Assembly: GCA_947460825.1 (NCBI GenBank)
Contig: CANHHA010000002.1
Span: 1 to 64,000, forward strand
DNA from: Flavobacteriales bacterium
Lineage (GTDB): Bacteria; Bacteroidota; Bacteroidia; Flavobacteriales_D; Crocinitomicaceae
Direction of reading: 5' to 3'
Length of the DNA: 64,000 nt
Shown: positions 19,901 to 27,485 of the stretch, piece by piece
How the letters are laid out: each line of letters begins with the position of its first letter
How positions within the stretch are numbered: position 1 is the first letter of the stretch
Made by a program: the position numbers and the translations under genes
The notes under the pieces: generated by a model
What the model saw: only the letters and a program-made list of their open reading frames with translations
What the model was told of the DNA's origin: nothing
Database searches by the model: none

Positions 19901-21868
19901 AAAGAACAGCGTCATGGTTTCTTTAATCTGACTGATCAAGTATTTAACGAGGGTTTGGCTAAACCGATGTTCGTTATAAATAACCTTAAATTGAATAAGG
20001 TTACCGTTGGGCATAACCAATAGTGTAAGCGGATACCCTGTGCGTTCTTGATTATGAACTAAGGTGCCTGCAAGCTGCTCTCCTACCACCTTATCGTAGG
20101 GATAATTCTCGTAAACAAAGAGTAAATCAGGGATTTCTAACCCATGATGCATGCCATTCGGCGGCATGTGCTCCATCCTTAAACCAAAGGTTTGTCCTTC
20201 GACCACCTTACTTACAATGGTTCTCAGCGTATCGGTAGGTTCCCAGGCCCAACCAAGGTGAATATTTTTAATGAGTAAACCAATGGCATGTTCAGCATGT
20301 TCAGGTAAAATAGAACGTCCGGATGAAATGCCATGAATATAGGACTTATGCTTACCCGTAAGTGAAAAATTTGTAATACTGATGGCGCTCAAGAACAACT
20401 GTTGGGGTGTAAATCCTTCCAAAGCGCAAAAGGAAGCCAAGGTGCTAAATTCATGCGTATGGGAGTACTCTGAAAATTGGACGTGATCACTGTTCGATCC
20501 GTTGAAATGTTGTGCCTCATGCGTTCGAAAAAAATCATCCCAAGAAAATTGATTAGAACGAGTGAGTAGTTGCTGTTCCTCTTGATGAATTAAGAATTGA
20601 TAATTCGGTTGCGTATTAAGCAGGTCCGTTGTGTCAACCAGTTTTATAAATGCCTGAATTAACAAGCCAACACTCCATCCGTCAAGTAAAACATGATGAT
20701 GTGACCACAAAAAGTAGGAGGTTTCTTTGCAAGTAAAAAACTGACAGCGCATCAATTGCGCCGGAAATCCCTCTTGTAAGTCATCGCTCAGAATCCGGTT
20801 AATTTCATCTACTTCACCCAGCGCTCTAAAATCTGGTTTCCATGAATTAACCTCCTGGATCCACTGGCCTTGTTGGTTTGAGATTCCAATTCGAAGCTGG
20901 GGATATGCCCACCATAAGTTCTTGAATGCTTCGGCCATTTTATCTACCGACGGATGGGCACTTAATTCAAACAGGAATTGTTCATGGTAAACCCCGCTGC
21001 TTGAATCATTGCGTTGATTCCAAATTTTTTCTTGCATTATGGACAAGGGGTATCTTGTCTCATGTTCTGATGCAGGGGCAGCTTTTCGCTTGTTTTCTTT
21101 AATATCCCACCCATTGATGCTTGGAATCGTTAAGAGCTCTCCGAAATCTCCATCGTAACCAAAGGACTTGATTTTAGATAAAAATCGAATCGCTTGGATC
21201 GAGTCCCCGCCGTTTGCAAAATAACTGGCAACGAGATTCACGGGGTGATCGAAAACTAAATTCCACGCATCGGTAATCAGTTGGTTGTATGTTGTAAACG
21301 ATCGGTCGGAAAACTCCATTCCTGACTTCACGATGGGCGTTAATTTGCTCAGGGATTCCTCGGTTAAACAAAGGTCAATGTCAAAGGCCTGTGTAATCAG
21401 TTCAATACACATGGGTTGGAGCGCATTCCCCGCGCTAAGTGTTAGATAATCCAAGGATTCATGGATCGTAATGCAAATACTCCAGGTTGAATCTTGGTAG
21501 CTGTTTGTATCAGTAACTAGGATTCCTTTAGGATTTAATTTAGGGATTTCATCAAGTTCAGCATGTAACAAACGCGCGTGCTCAAGTACGATTTTTGCCG
21601 CGTGTTTTATATCTCCGACTCCCTTGAAATTCAATGGGATGGCCTTGCGTTCTATGGTATATGCAACGTGGATCGAGTGCGCGTAAGATTTCCAAAGTGC
21701 TTCATAAATTGCGCTTGATAATAGAATCTTTGCCAGGCTTAATTTACCCTTTGATAACGAGATAAATGTGCTCGGTATTTTAATATCTATTTGGGTTTTA
21801 TCGGATAGGGAGTAGATACCTTGAGCATCTAATCCTGATTCACTGTAGGATTGCCAATGGCTATGCAT
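16949..21868 (-). CDS. NRPS: partial C-T-C-A-T-E
   Basis: This is a 1639-residue synthetase. The first ~190 residues look like only the C-terminal lobe of a condensation domain, without the HHxxxDG half. T1 follows (GGDSIQA, Ser ~223), then a full C domain (HHHVLLDG, ~389), A (TSGSTGNPK, ~821), T2 (GGDSILG, ~1184) and an epimerization domain. The E domain is marked by NKNHFNQS and HHFYCDGFSWRIL (~1349), the family's HHxxxDGxSWRIL signature. The A code reads D-L-F-N-H-A-W-T-Y-K, eight of ten positions as in a known alanine code, so D-Ala or a similar residue is likely. T1 has no A domain; its C partner is probably the free C domain at the end of the 2236-residue synthetase. The C-terminus is an acidic tail, a possible docking segment. 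Confidence 0.93.
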   Translation of the reverse strand: MHSHWQSYSESGLDAQGIYSLSDKTQIDIKIPSTFISLSKGKLSLAKILLSSAIYEALWKSYAHSIHVAYTIERKAIPLNFKGVGDIKHAAKIVLEHARLLHAELDEIPKLNPKGILVTDTNSYQDSTWSICITIHESLDYLTLSAGNALQPMCIELITQAFDIDLCLTEESLSKLTPIVKSGMEFSDRSFTTYNQLITDAWNLVFDHPVNLVASYFANGGDSIQAIRFLSKIKSFGYDGDFGELLTIPSINGWDIKENKRKAAPASEHETRYPLSIMQEKIWNQRNDSSSGVYHEQFLFELSAHPSVDKMAEAFKNLWWAYPQLRIGISNQQGQWIQEVNSWKPDFRALGEVDEINRILSDDLQEGFPAQLMRCQFFTCKETSYFLWSHHHVLLDGWSVGLLIQAFIKLVDTTDLLNTQPNYQFLIHQEEQQLLTRSNQFSWDDFFRTHEAQHFNGSNSDHVQFSEYSHTHEFSTLASFCALEGFTPQQLFLSAISITNFSLTGKHKSYIHGISSGRSILPEHAEHAIGLLIKNIHLGWAWEPTDTLRTIVSKVVEGQTFGLRMEHMPPNGMHHGLEIPDLLFVYENYPYDKVVGEQLAGTLVHNQERTGYPLTLLVMPNGNLIQFKVIYNEHRFSQTLVKYLISQIKETMTLFFSDLDQPLINQTHTSKAEPSDHFPHWTKEVDRQLADGVMHTTHGVSKESIHAQTTLQLVHQVNEVLSPYEKGSRIALMGAQSAYTPSLVYAIMRSGYSYVPINPSWPADRIEQVLDIASCQALIYLESLESKTPNIPSLSLDEILTSSENKQLTELSQQQEAYVLFTSGSTGNPKGVSLSHKNLSAFFHACLVHVNASNVNHIFSLTNLGFDLSLFENLYGFYIGKPIVVVPSLSDLETAISNFPSGLLNTVPSVLSRLQVHEIKQLAVVHSAGEPFSESLWMHLKTANPALAIKNWYGPTETTTYSSIIDLTNEFIPAIGVALAHEEIRVCNARLQEVPDEIEGELIIGGEGVARGYLNASGGFYTQHGKQYYRTGDFGSKRNGLLYLKGRTDRQVKRLGQRFELGEVEAGILKTFIQVSRVRYVVANHRFILFIEHPDTNSSIAAFKEFLLQKFPAYMRPDHIQLLAEFPENSNGKIDDKKLIQLVETSMDSEEHRVDQSTELLKKLKEIQLFESLNGAYGFIEQGGDSILGLRMIGKLNAWGYEAQLNELLNANTLTEFFQGIETANKVEVRSNELALTPIQHWFTSAYPGNKNHFNQSILLEIHIPVSPEELGSLVAATFSAFPLLSQVYGETWSGGKPPTVVIEHVASTEEVTACCQVIQSSFDLTNGPIAGAAIMTVAEKTLLFIAMHHFYCDGFSWRILLDELKNRMQGNGMTYGGTEVFAQVQQVLKNKVESETSPLRSLLNPFKDWQPSSYRESLYVSFDWEKEQTDLFMRQWETNLHVNEKFLFFVLGAWIREGLPIATPMLETHGRSYEGIPSLAESLGWFTQFYPIDIEPEIPMDELLTHVRGSYEEAIAYQLTYMGSADYAQPCYPLLLNFLGSFDENWGGIASPSMISQGEMVDLGNTMLAQVEINAMIVEGKLRWMMRSHPSFNLTSYMNAFQLFASTQLNAASSISAHVDDSIDLEDRNAIEDLLNGL

Positions 21869-21872
21869 TTGT

Positions 21873-22158
21873 TTAGAATTCTTGGTTTAAATGGCTGGCT
21901 AACTGGGTGAACTGGATAAGACTCTTTAGACCTATGGTTCTATTCTTTTCACCAAAGGTACCCTTGAACCCAAGGAAGGAAGCGCTGTAATTTTTATAGC
22001 TAGTGAAGCTTACCATTATTAATCTTGCCTTTACACCCGGTTTTATATATGTTGGGTAAAATATAGTTGATTTCTAATTCTTCCGATGCGGTATGTATTA
22101 ATCGTACTCCTGAATAAATTTTTTGTAAATATGCTAACCAGTAAAATTTCCCATCCAT
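21873..22158 (-). pseudogene. Frameshifted or split small ORF filling a 306-bp gap
   Basis: The gap between the methyltransferase and the 1639-residue NRPS holds two overlapping minus-strand ORFs. The first (22158 to 22000) encodes 52 residues starting MDGKFYWLAYLQKIYSG. The second (22016 to 21873) encodes 47 residues starting MVSFTSYKNYS and ends 4 nt before the NRPS ATG. The second frame stays open upstream of its ATG and reads YIKPGVKARLI into it. A single one-base shift near the TTTT or AAAA run would therefore give one protein of about 100 residues. I do not recognise it. It could be a decayed gene, a sequencing indel or two small genes. A TACCTTTG box (21953-21960, minus) could be a promoter for the NRPS gene but lies inside the ORF. 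Confidence 0.4.
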
Positions 22159-22174
22159 ATCCCAACGTTTTCGC

Positions 22175-22954
22175 CTACTTATTTTTCTTTTTCTTCAATT
22201 GAGCAATGTACTGATTTGTACACTCATCTTCAAATATATGCGCTATTTCCCAGTTGGTCAGATTCACGAGGCGTTTTAATTCGTCAATGGATAAAAACAA
22301 ATAATCTGTCCATGGAGTTACATGCTTTTTGTATCTTATTCTAACATTCATTTGACCGCCTAAGCGTTTCCTTTCGAAATTTTGATTTACATAATCAACG
22401 GTTTCTTGATCTAAAAATCCTTCAGTATAGGGACTCATTGATTCCAAATGCAATATGGAGTTTTCATGCGTGTATACTTCTAACAATTCCATGAGATAAA
22501 AAAAGAATGATTCACTTTGAAATAATCCAAGATTATTTCCCCAAAATATGATATGGTCGAATATGTGTGATTCAGCTAATAAATGAAGATGTTCAACATC
22601 ACAAATCAAGGTATTCCGAATTCCACGGAGTTGACATGTTTCTATTGCTTTAGGCGAATTATCCATTGCAAAAACCTCATGCTCTTGTTGTTGGAAATAA
22701 AGCGCATGTTTTCCTCCCCCACAGCCAACATCTAATATTCTTCCTGTTAGTGTAGGAGCAATCTGTTTTTGTATTGAGGTCCATTCTTCAAATGGTTCAA
22801 AATAGGAATTACTATCACCATTAAGAATGAATCTGCCGTCACTTCGCTCCTCAATTTCATGTCCACTGTATAAGTTTCCAGAATTGTAGGATTCAAAAAT
22901 GTTATTCCCAAACGAATCTTCCTCAGGTTTTAGTCCATGTATAGTTGTGTGCAC
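22175..22954 (-). CDS. Class I SAM-dependent methyltransferase
   Basis: This is a 259-residue soluble protein with a Rossmann-type methyltransferase core. Motif I is GRILDVGCGGGKHALYF (~71-87), the S-adenosylmethionine-binding loop. An acidic residue follows in VFAMDNSP (~94-101), then DHIIFWGNNLGLF (post-motif). Length and motifs fit small-molecule methyltransferases of the methyltransferase-11/25 type. It is the last intact gene of the tailoring operon before the 1639-residue NRPS, so N- or O-methylation of the peptide or a precursor is plausible. The acceptor is unknown. The surrounding DNA looks more AT-rich than the NRPS genes. Confidence 0.88.
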   Translation of the reverse strand: MHTTIHGLKPEEDSFGNNIFESYNSGNLYSGHEIEERSDGRFILNGDSNSYFEPFEEWTSIQKQIAPTLTGRILDVGCGGGKHALYFQQQEHEVFAMDNSPKAIETCQLRGIRNTLICDVEHLHLLAESHIFDHIIFWGNNLGLFQSESFFFYLMELLEVYTHENSILHLESMSPYTEGFLDQETVDYVNQNFERKRLGGQMNVRIRYKKHVTPWTDYLFLSIDELKRLVNLTNWEIAHIFEDECTNQYIAQLKKKKNK

Positions 22955-22975
22955 GTTAATTAAGTCTTATGATTG

Positions 22976-23653
22976 TTACGTTGAATGTTTAGTGATGGAA
23001 AAATACGATATAATTCGTTTACTTGTGAACACATCTGTTCTTAAACCACTAATTATTGTTTGATCTGTGATGTTCTTTCCTGTTAAAATTATTTCACCGA
23101 GCCTGAAATGATTAATACCATTTGATATTAAAAAGTCTAACTCTTTAAAGGACACTGACGTCCCTAAACTTTGCGTTTTTTCTGGGGGTAACTTTAGTTT
23201 TTTCCACGCATCAAAATATTTCTTATTCGGGATGTTTTCACAATCTAGGTATGCTCCATATTTTTCACACGTTAAATCGGGGGTATAAGTTGCCCCATGT
23301 CTCAAAGGGTCTATTGCTAACATTAGGCAAGTACGTTTGCTTAAGTTGTCTTTTGAATGAGTAAGGTCAACATCAATATATTGACTTGATACTTTTTTTC
23401 CATCATAGTTAAGATACCAAGTTTCAATGGTCGGATTGTTTAATTTAACAAGGTGTAAATGAATATTGTTATCACTTCCAATACTCTTACAAGACGATTT
23501 CGTGAGTTCCGTAATAAAGGATTCTGGATAATTGTAAAATGCTTTAATAATGAAGGTCCAATTTAGATTTCGTCGCTCCATGAAATCATTCATAAAATCA
23601 ATGTTTTCAAACAACCGTTCTTTATGGAAAACAAGTCTAGAATCCTCTTCCAT
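22976..23653 (-). CDS. Truncated PLP racemase-like protein (ornithine/alanine racemase N-domain)
   Basis: The ATG at 23653 (MEEDSRLVF) is preferred over a TTG at 23662, giving 225 residues. The order of segments follows the fold-III PLP racemases. FIIKAFYNYP (Lys ~37) sits where these enzymes have their PLP lysine. CLMLAIDPLRHGAT and INHFRLGEIILTG near residues 175-195 match the RxGE..LxG signature of ornithine racemases. RTDVFTSKRIISYF begins the C-terminal domain and the protein stops soon after. About 100 residues of the usual C-terminal beta domain are missing, along with the second catalytic residue it normally supplies. Racemase activity is therefore doubtful; it may be decayed or have a binding role. 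Two ornithine A domains in the cluster make the resemblance notable. Confidence 0.6.
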   Translation of the reverse strand: MEEDSRLVFHKERLFENIDFMNDFMERRNLNWTFIIKAFYNYPESFITELTKSSCKSIGSDNNIHLHLVKLNNPTIETWYLNYDGKKVSSQYIDVDLTHSKDNLSKRTCLMLAIDPLRHGATYTPDLTCEKYGAYLDCENIPNKKYFDAWKKLKLPPEKTQSLGTSVSFKELDFLISNGINHFRLGEIILTGKNITDQTIISGLRTDVFTSKRIISYFSITKHST

Positions 23654-23658
23654 AAGTA

Positions 23659-23826
23659 TCAATTTAATGTTACATATTTCAGGAATTCATTTGCAAACAT
23701 AAATCTACGTGGTACTTTATCCTCAGTTGTCATCATTGAAAGACTACTGGGAATATCCAGGTTAATTTTACGAGGAATAACTAAATGATTTAAATCTCGA
23801 GAAATAAAGTTGTTAATAATTTTCAT
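23659..23826 (-). CDS. Small hypothetical protein (55 residues)
   Basis: An ORF of 55 residues starts MKIINNFISRDLNHLVIPRK and ends with stop TGA at 23659-23661, five nt before the ATG of the racemase-like gene. It begins 31 nt after the stop of the upstream dioxygenase gene, so it fits the operon spacing. It has basic and hydrophobic residues but no Cys and no clear signal peptide. I do not recognise it. It could be a real small gene of the cluster or a remnant; codon use looks ordinary for the AT-rich segment. Confidence 0.45.
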   Translation of the reverse strand: MKIINNFISRDLNHLVIPRKINLDIPSSLSMMTTEDKVPRRFMFANEFLKYVTLN

Positions 23827-23857
23827 TGATTACTTTATTTTAATCCTTAGTAATTCA

Positions 23858-24616
23858 TTACCATGTGATTGGGGTTCGATTTATATTGCAAAGATAGTTG
23901 GGTCTTTTTGACTGATCCACGGGGATATTACTGCAAGAATTAAACGTTAAGATCATTATTTTTCTAGAGTAATCTATCGAAGAATTTCCTGAACCATGAA
24001 TAAGGTTTGGATTAAAAATCAATAAACTTCCTTTCCGGCCGATCGTGGAATCGATTCCATAGGAGGAACCAAACATCTCCAATTCGTCCGCTGAAAAACT
24101 GAAAAGTAAATCACTGGATGCGCTCCCTTCCAGTGAATAATCAATTTGCTCATCCTGAGCTTCTCTGGCTAAGAAATGGTTATGGCTTTTAGGAATTACC
24201 TTTAATTCACCCGATCCTTCAAAGACATCATCCAAGTAAACAACCACATTTAGAAATTGGTTATCAGGAAAATGATCAAATACCTTCCAAAAAGGGAAGT
24301 CACGGTGATAAGGCCAAACTGAAGATTCGTTTTGGTTTTTTAGATTCACCTTAGTTTGGTGCAAATAAACCTGCTCTCCGAGAAGCGTTTGGGTGATTTC
24401 TTTAATTATTGAGCAGCTTTTTAGCCATTTAATAAATGTAGAATTATTCTGAAATCCATAGATTGATCGTAAGGTACATTCGTCTTTTTCATATACTTTT
24501 TCGGTATCTTGATCAATCAACGCTTCGAAATCAGGCAATTCGTTAATGACTTCCGGCAACAAGGCGTACCCGTTTTCTTGGTAAGAATTAATCAACGCTT
24601 CAATATCAGTCTTCAT
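23858..24616 (-). CDS. PhyH-family Fe(II)/2-oxoglutarate dioxygenase, ectoine hydroxylase-like
   Basis: This is a 252-residue protein with the phytanoyl-CoA dioxygenase fold. Iron ligands are visible: YHRDFPFW (His ~104, Asp ~106) and LIHGSGN (His ~207). An Arg ~218 in DYSRK would hold the 2-oxoglutarate carboxylate. The stretch YLHQTKVN...HRDF.FWKVFD and the later GSLLIFNPNLIHGS follow the ectoine hydroxylase (EctD) pattern closely, a branch that often hydroxylates free amino acids. Here it could hydroxylate Orn, Thr or another residue (inference). The start overlaps the end of the phosphopantetheinyl transferase gene by 11 nt, which indicates one operon. Confidence 0.88.
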   Translation of the reverse strand: MKTDIEALINSYQENGYALLPEVINELPDFEALIDQDTEKVYEKDECTLRSIYGFQNNSTFIKWLKSCSIIKEITQTLLGEQVYLHQTKVNLKNQNESSVWPYHRDFPFWKVFDHFPDNQFLNVVVYLDDVFEGSGELKVIPKSHNHFLAREAQDEQIDYSLEGSASSDLLFSFSADELEMFGSSYGIDSTIGRKGSLLIFNPNLIHGSGNSSIDYSRKIMILTFNSCSNIPVDQSKRPNYLCNINRTPITW

Positions 24617-25226
24617 AGGTGGTTACTAATTTGCACAATTTATTCAACTTATCAAAGCGCCAACTCGGTTTACCGGTGGTACACATCGAGATTATATAAT
24701 TTTCGTCATCCTTGATTTGGAAATATTGCTGCGCAATAAACTCATCGGCTCCTAAATAAATAGTTTTTGGATCTACTAAAAATCCCGTGCCACGCCGTTT
24801 AGAAATTGCTTCCTTAGCAGAAAAATCCGCAATAATTTGTTGTTCATGGCCGCGAAGCTCATCCCAATGATCATGATCAAAGGCAACAGATAACGAATCG
24901 ATTTCTTGTTGCTCTATGCGCTCAATATCCAATCCGAACGGTAAGTTGGAAATCCCAACAAGCACCCAGCCGTGTGTATGACTTATGGAACAGAATCCCT
25001 TGTTTATAACGGGTTGACCTTGGTTCGTTTTGCGAAAATCCAGTTGGTGTAACGAGCTTCCAACATTAATTTCACATAAGGAGTTTAATAATTGACGCGC
25101 GAGGATAGATTCCTTTTTACGTACTTCATCTTTAATCTTTTCAATGTAGGGGTCATTTAGTGCCAACTCATCTTGGAATTCGTGCTGAATATGCGCTAAA
25201 GCCAAATGAACGGGTTGTATTTTCAA
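24606..25226 (-). CDS. 4'-Phosphopantetheinyl transferase (Sfp/AcpT type)
   Basis: This is a 206-residue enzyme that attaches the phosphopantetheine arm to carrier-domain serines. Visible motifs: FCSISHTHG (~78-86), GLDIERI (~98-104, Mg2+-binding Asp and Glu) and FSAKEAISK (~135-143), the family's W/FxxKEAxxK. Length is typical for the single-chain Sfp-like or short HetI-like types. It would activate the eight T domains of the cluster. It overlaps the FAD oxidase gene upstream by 4 nt and the dioxygenase downstream by 11 nt. Confidence 0.93.
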   Translation of the reverse strand: MKIQPVHLALAHIQHEFQDELALNDPYIEKIKDEVRKKESILARQLLNSLCEINVGSSLHQLDFRKTNQGQPVINKGFCSISHTHGWVLVGISNLPFGLDIERIEQQEIDSLSVAFDHDHWDELRGHEQQIIADFSAKEAISKRRGTGFLVDPKTIYLGADEFIAQQYFQIKDDENYIISMCTTGKPSWRFDKLNKLCKLVTTYED

Positions 25227-26416
25227 ATCAAAGAAGGGAGTTGATTGTTAGGGTCTAAACAGGATTTTAAGGCGGTATATATGTTTTTATTCCAATCTGA
25301 TACCGTGCGTTTATATCGTTCGCTGTGTATCCTTCCAATGCCATGTTCACCGGATATAAATCCTTCGTGCGAGGTGATTATTTCATCAAATTTCTGCTGA
25401 ATATTTTCCCAGACCATGCGGTTGTCATCAAAAAATACATGTATGTGGTAGTTTCCGTCCCCCGCATGACCAAAAACTATGTGTTCTAACTCATGTTCAT
25501 CGAGCAATTGGCTTAACGCATTAACTGCTGCTGTGGAATGTTTTATTGGAAAACTTACGTCTAAATCTATAAAGGGCTTGTACCCTTGGAGTTTATGACC
25601 GATGTTGAAGCGTTCTTCGAGTATAGCTTCTGATTCATCGGTGATATTAAACGATGCTTGGAATGAAATTTCTGTCGGATTGGTAAATCCAACCCAGATG
25701 ACATGTTCATCGACGTTCGAGGTGAATTTTAATGCATCCTTTGAGGCAAGTTCCAAAATGCTTGGGTCGAGTTTGAGTAAACTTGGAATTACATTCATTA
25801 ATTCAGTTAATGAGTGACATGCAATGCGTTTGAAGTGTAGGGGAGGAACCTGAGGAGTGCAACGAATAAGCAAACTTGTAATAATCCCGAGTGTTCCTTC
25901 TGAACCAATCCAAATGGACTTGTCAGAAATTCCTTGAGAAATTTTGGTTGCTTTTCCACCAACGTGGATTGTTTCTCCCGTAGGGGTAAGAATATCCAAG
26001 GCTAACATGTAGTTTCCTATTTTCCCATATTTTAAAGATCGTGGTCCGCCGCCATTACATGCTACCATTCCTCCAATGGTGGCCTGATTTAAACTCCCGG
26101 GAATTACCGGGAAATCCCAACCTTTTGACTGAGCAAATTGCAATAAATCATGCATCGTAACTCCAGCTTCACACTGTATAATTCCCGCATCTTCATCATA
26201 CCATTCGATCGCTGTTAACTTTGATAAATCAAGAAAGCATTCATGCGATAGGGGTACGGCACCGCCACTCACACCGGTTAATCCACCACCAATACGAATT
26301 ACTTTTAAGGGGTTGTTTTTAAGAAAATCCTTCAGTTGGGCTACCGAGGTGGGTGAAAAATAGTCGGAAGGAGTTCCATGCAAGCCAGAATAATCAGCAA
26401 TCTCAGACGTCACCAT
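25223..26416 (-). CDS. FAD-linked 2-hydroxy-acid oxidase (GlcD type), probable hydroxymandelate oxidase
   Basis: This is a 397-residue protein with an N-terminal FAD-binding PCMH domain (RIGGGLTGVSGGAVP, ~42-56; PGSLNQATIGGMVACNGGG, ~106-124; GSEGTLGIIT, ~170-179). The C-terminal FAD-oxidase domain has GHAGDGNYHIH (~315) and GEHGIGRIHSERY (~358). These are hallmarks of GlcD, D-lactate dehydrogenase and other VAO-family 2-hydroxy-acid oxidases. It lies between the hydroxymandelate synthase-like gene (14-nt overlap) and the PPTase gene. The expected reaction in this place is 4-hydroxymandelate to 4-hydroxyphenylglyoxylate, a step done by an FMN enzyme of a different family in actinomycete Hpg pathways. 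The substrate is inferred from context; the oxidase family is clear. The protein is somewhat shorter than usual GlcD (about 450-500). Confidence 0.88.
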   Translation of the reverse strand: MVTSEIADYSGLHGTPSDYFSPTSVAQLKDFLKNNPLKVIRIGGGLTGVSGGAVPLSHECFLDLSKLTAIEWYDEDAGIIQCEAGVTMHDLLQFAQSKGWDFPVIPGSLNQATIGGMVACNGGGPRSLKYGKIGNYMLALDILTPTGETIHVGGKATKISQGISDKSIWIGSEGTLGIITSLLIRCTPQVPPLHFKRIACHSLTELMNVIPSLLKLDPSILELASKDALKFTSNVDEHVIWVGFTNPTEISFQASFNITDESEAILEERFNIGHKLQGYKPFIDLDVSFPIKHSTAAVNALSQLLDEHELEHIVFGHAGDGNYHIHVFFDDNRMVWENIQQKFDEIITSHEGFISGEHGIGRIHSERYKRTVSDWNKNIYTALKSCLDPNNQLPSLI

Positions 26417-27485
26417 TTAATTGAATTTCCAAAGATTTAAATAATTGATGGACATTATTCACACCAAACCCATCATAGTCATTTACCCGCTGGATGAATT
26501 CATAAAAGAGGGTAGGTCGATCGCCAATGGGTTCTGTAAATACTTGCAGCAGAAGCTTGTCCCCATCTTTTTCACACAAAATATTGGCTTCTTTCATTAA
26601 TGAAATCGGGAGTTCAGGGAATTCTTTTTCAATGGCTACATAGTAAGCCTCGGGTACCTTAGTAAACGAAACACCACGTTGTTTAAATCCATTAACTACG
26701 GTGATTAAATCCCGTACTTCAAACGCTAAATGTTGAATCCCGGTGCCAAGGTTGTGTTGAAGAAATACATCGACTTGAGATTTCCTTGTTTTTTCAGGTA
26801 AGGGTTCTACGATGACTTTGTTTATGTTCGCGTGTTTACTGCTAAAAACATTCATTTTCATACCAGTAAGTAGGTTTGCGAAAAATTCTTCCCCGATGGT
26901 TTGAATATGATCCAAGGCTAAATTCTTTGACAAATATTCATTCCAAAATTCAGATTCATTTACACGTACAACAGAGGCAAGATGGTCAATACCAAGGATC
27001 TCTGGTGTGTATTGGGTGAGTTCATCAGTGACTTCCTCGAACCCCGGAAGAGGTCCCTTGGAACTGATCGTTTCAATCAACATGATTTCATTATCGTCGA
27101 ACAACTTAATTCGAAGGTAATGCGCTTTTTCGTTAAGGTGTTCAATGGTGGTAATGTCACTGAGGAATATCGCCTTCTGTGCTTTTAAATGCGCTAGGGT
27201 TTCCTCGATATTATTTACCTCTACAGCAAATCGTTTGATCGAATTTCCATGCCGGTCTACAAAAGAAACGACGTCATGCGCAGCAGGTTCAAGTGCGGAC
27301 GTAATGAGTAAATTCGCATTCCCCTGTTGCATCCAATACGTAATTTCTTTGCCGTGCACCCCTTGGTAAATCCGTTGACCCTTAAGTTGAAAACCAAGGG
27401 CATATTGATGCCACCACGACACCATTTTCCCCATTCCAACGAATAGTTCTACAAATTTAATTCCTGAATGTTCCTTAATAATCAC
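26403..27485 (-). CDS. 4-Hydroxymandelate synthase-like dioxygenase (HPPD family)
   Basis: This is a 360-residue non-heme iron enzyme with two vicinal-oxygen-chelate domains. Iron ligands are His168 (GIDHLASVV), His252 (GIQHLAFEV) and Glu329 (FYEFIQR). The family acts on 4-hydroxyphenylpyruvate and makes either homogentisate (HPPD) or 4-hydroxymandelate (HmaS). HPPDs have PINEP and GNF in the active site; here these read VIVEP (Val226) and NNV (Val345). The second position is Phe in HPPD and aliphatic in known hydroxymandelate synthases, so HmaS activity is favoured. The neighbours, a 2-hydroxy-acid oxidase and an aminotransferase with 4-nt and 14-nt overlaps, complete a route to 4-hydroxyphenylglycine. 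The residue mapping was done by eye. Confidence 0.82.
   Translation of the reverse strand: MIIKEHSGIKFVELFVGMGKMVSWWHQYALGFQLKGQRIYQGVHGKEITYWMQQGNANLLITSALEPAAHDVVSFVDRHGNSIKRFAVEVNNIEETLAHLKAQKAIFLSDITTIEHLNEKAHYLRIKLFDDNEIMLIETISSKGPLPGFEEVTDELTQYTPEILGIDHLASVVRVNESEFWNEYLSKNLALDHIQTIGEEFFANLLTGMKMNVFSSKHANINKVIVEPLPEKTRKSQVDVFLQHNLGTGIQHLAFEVRDLITVVNGFKQRGVSFTKVPEAYYVAIEKEFPELPISLMKEANILCEKDGDKLLLQVFTEPIGDRPTLFYEFIQRVNDYDGFGVNNVHQLFKSLEIQLNGDV

Noticed and set aside
23659-23826. The 55-residue ORF as a broken-off N-terminus of the racemase-like protein
   Set aside because: The racemase-like protein already has the short lead of about 10 residues before its first conserved strand, so nothing is missing at its N-terminus.
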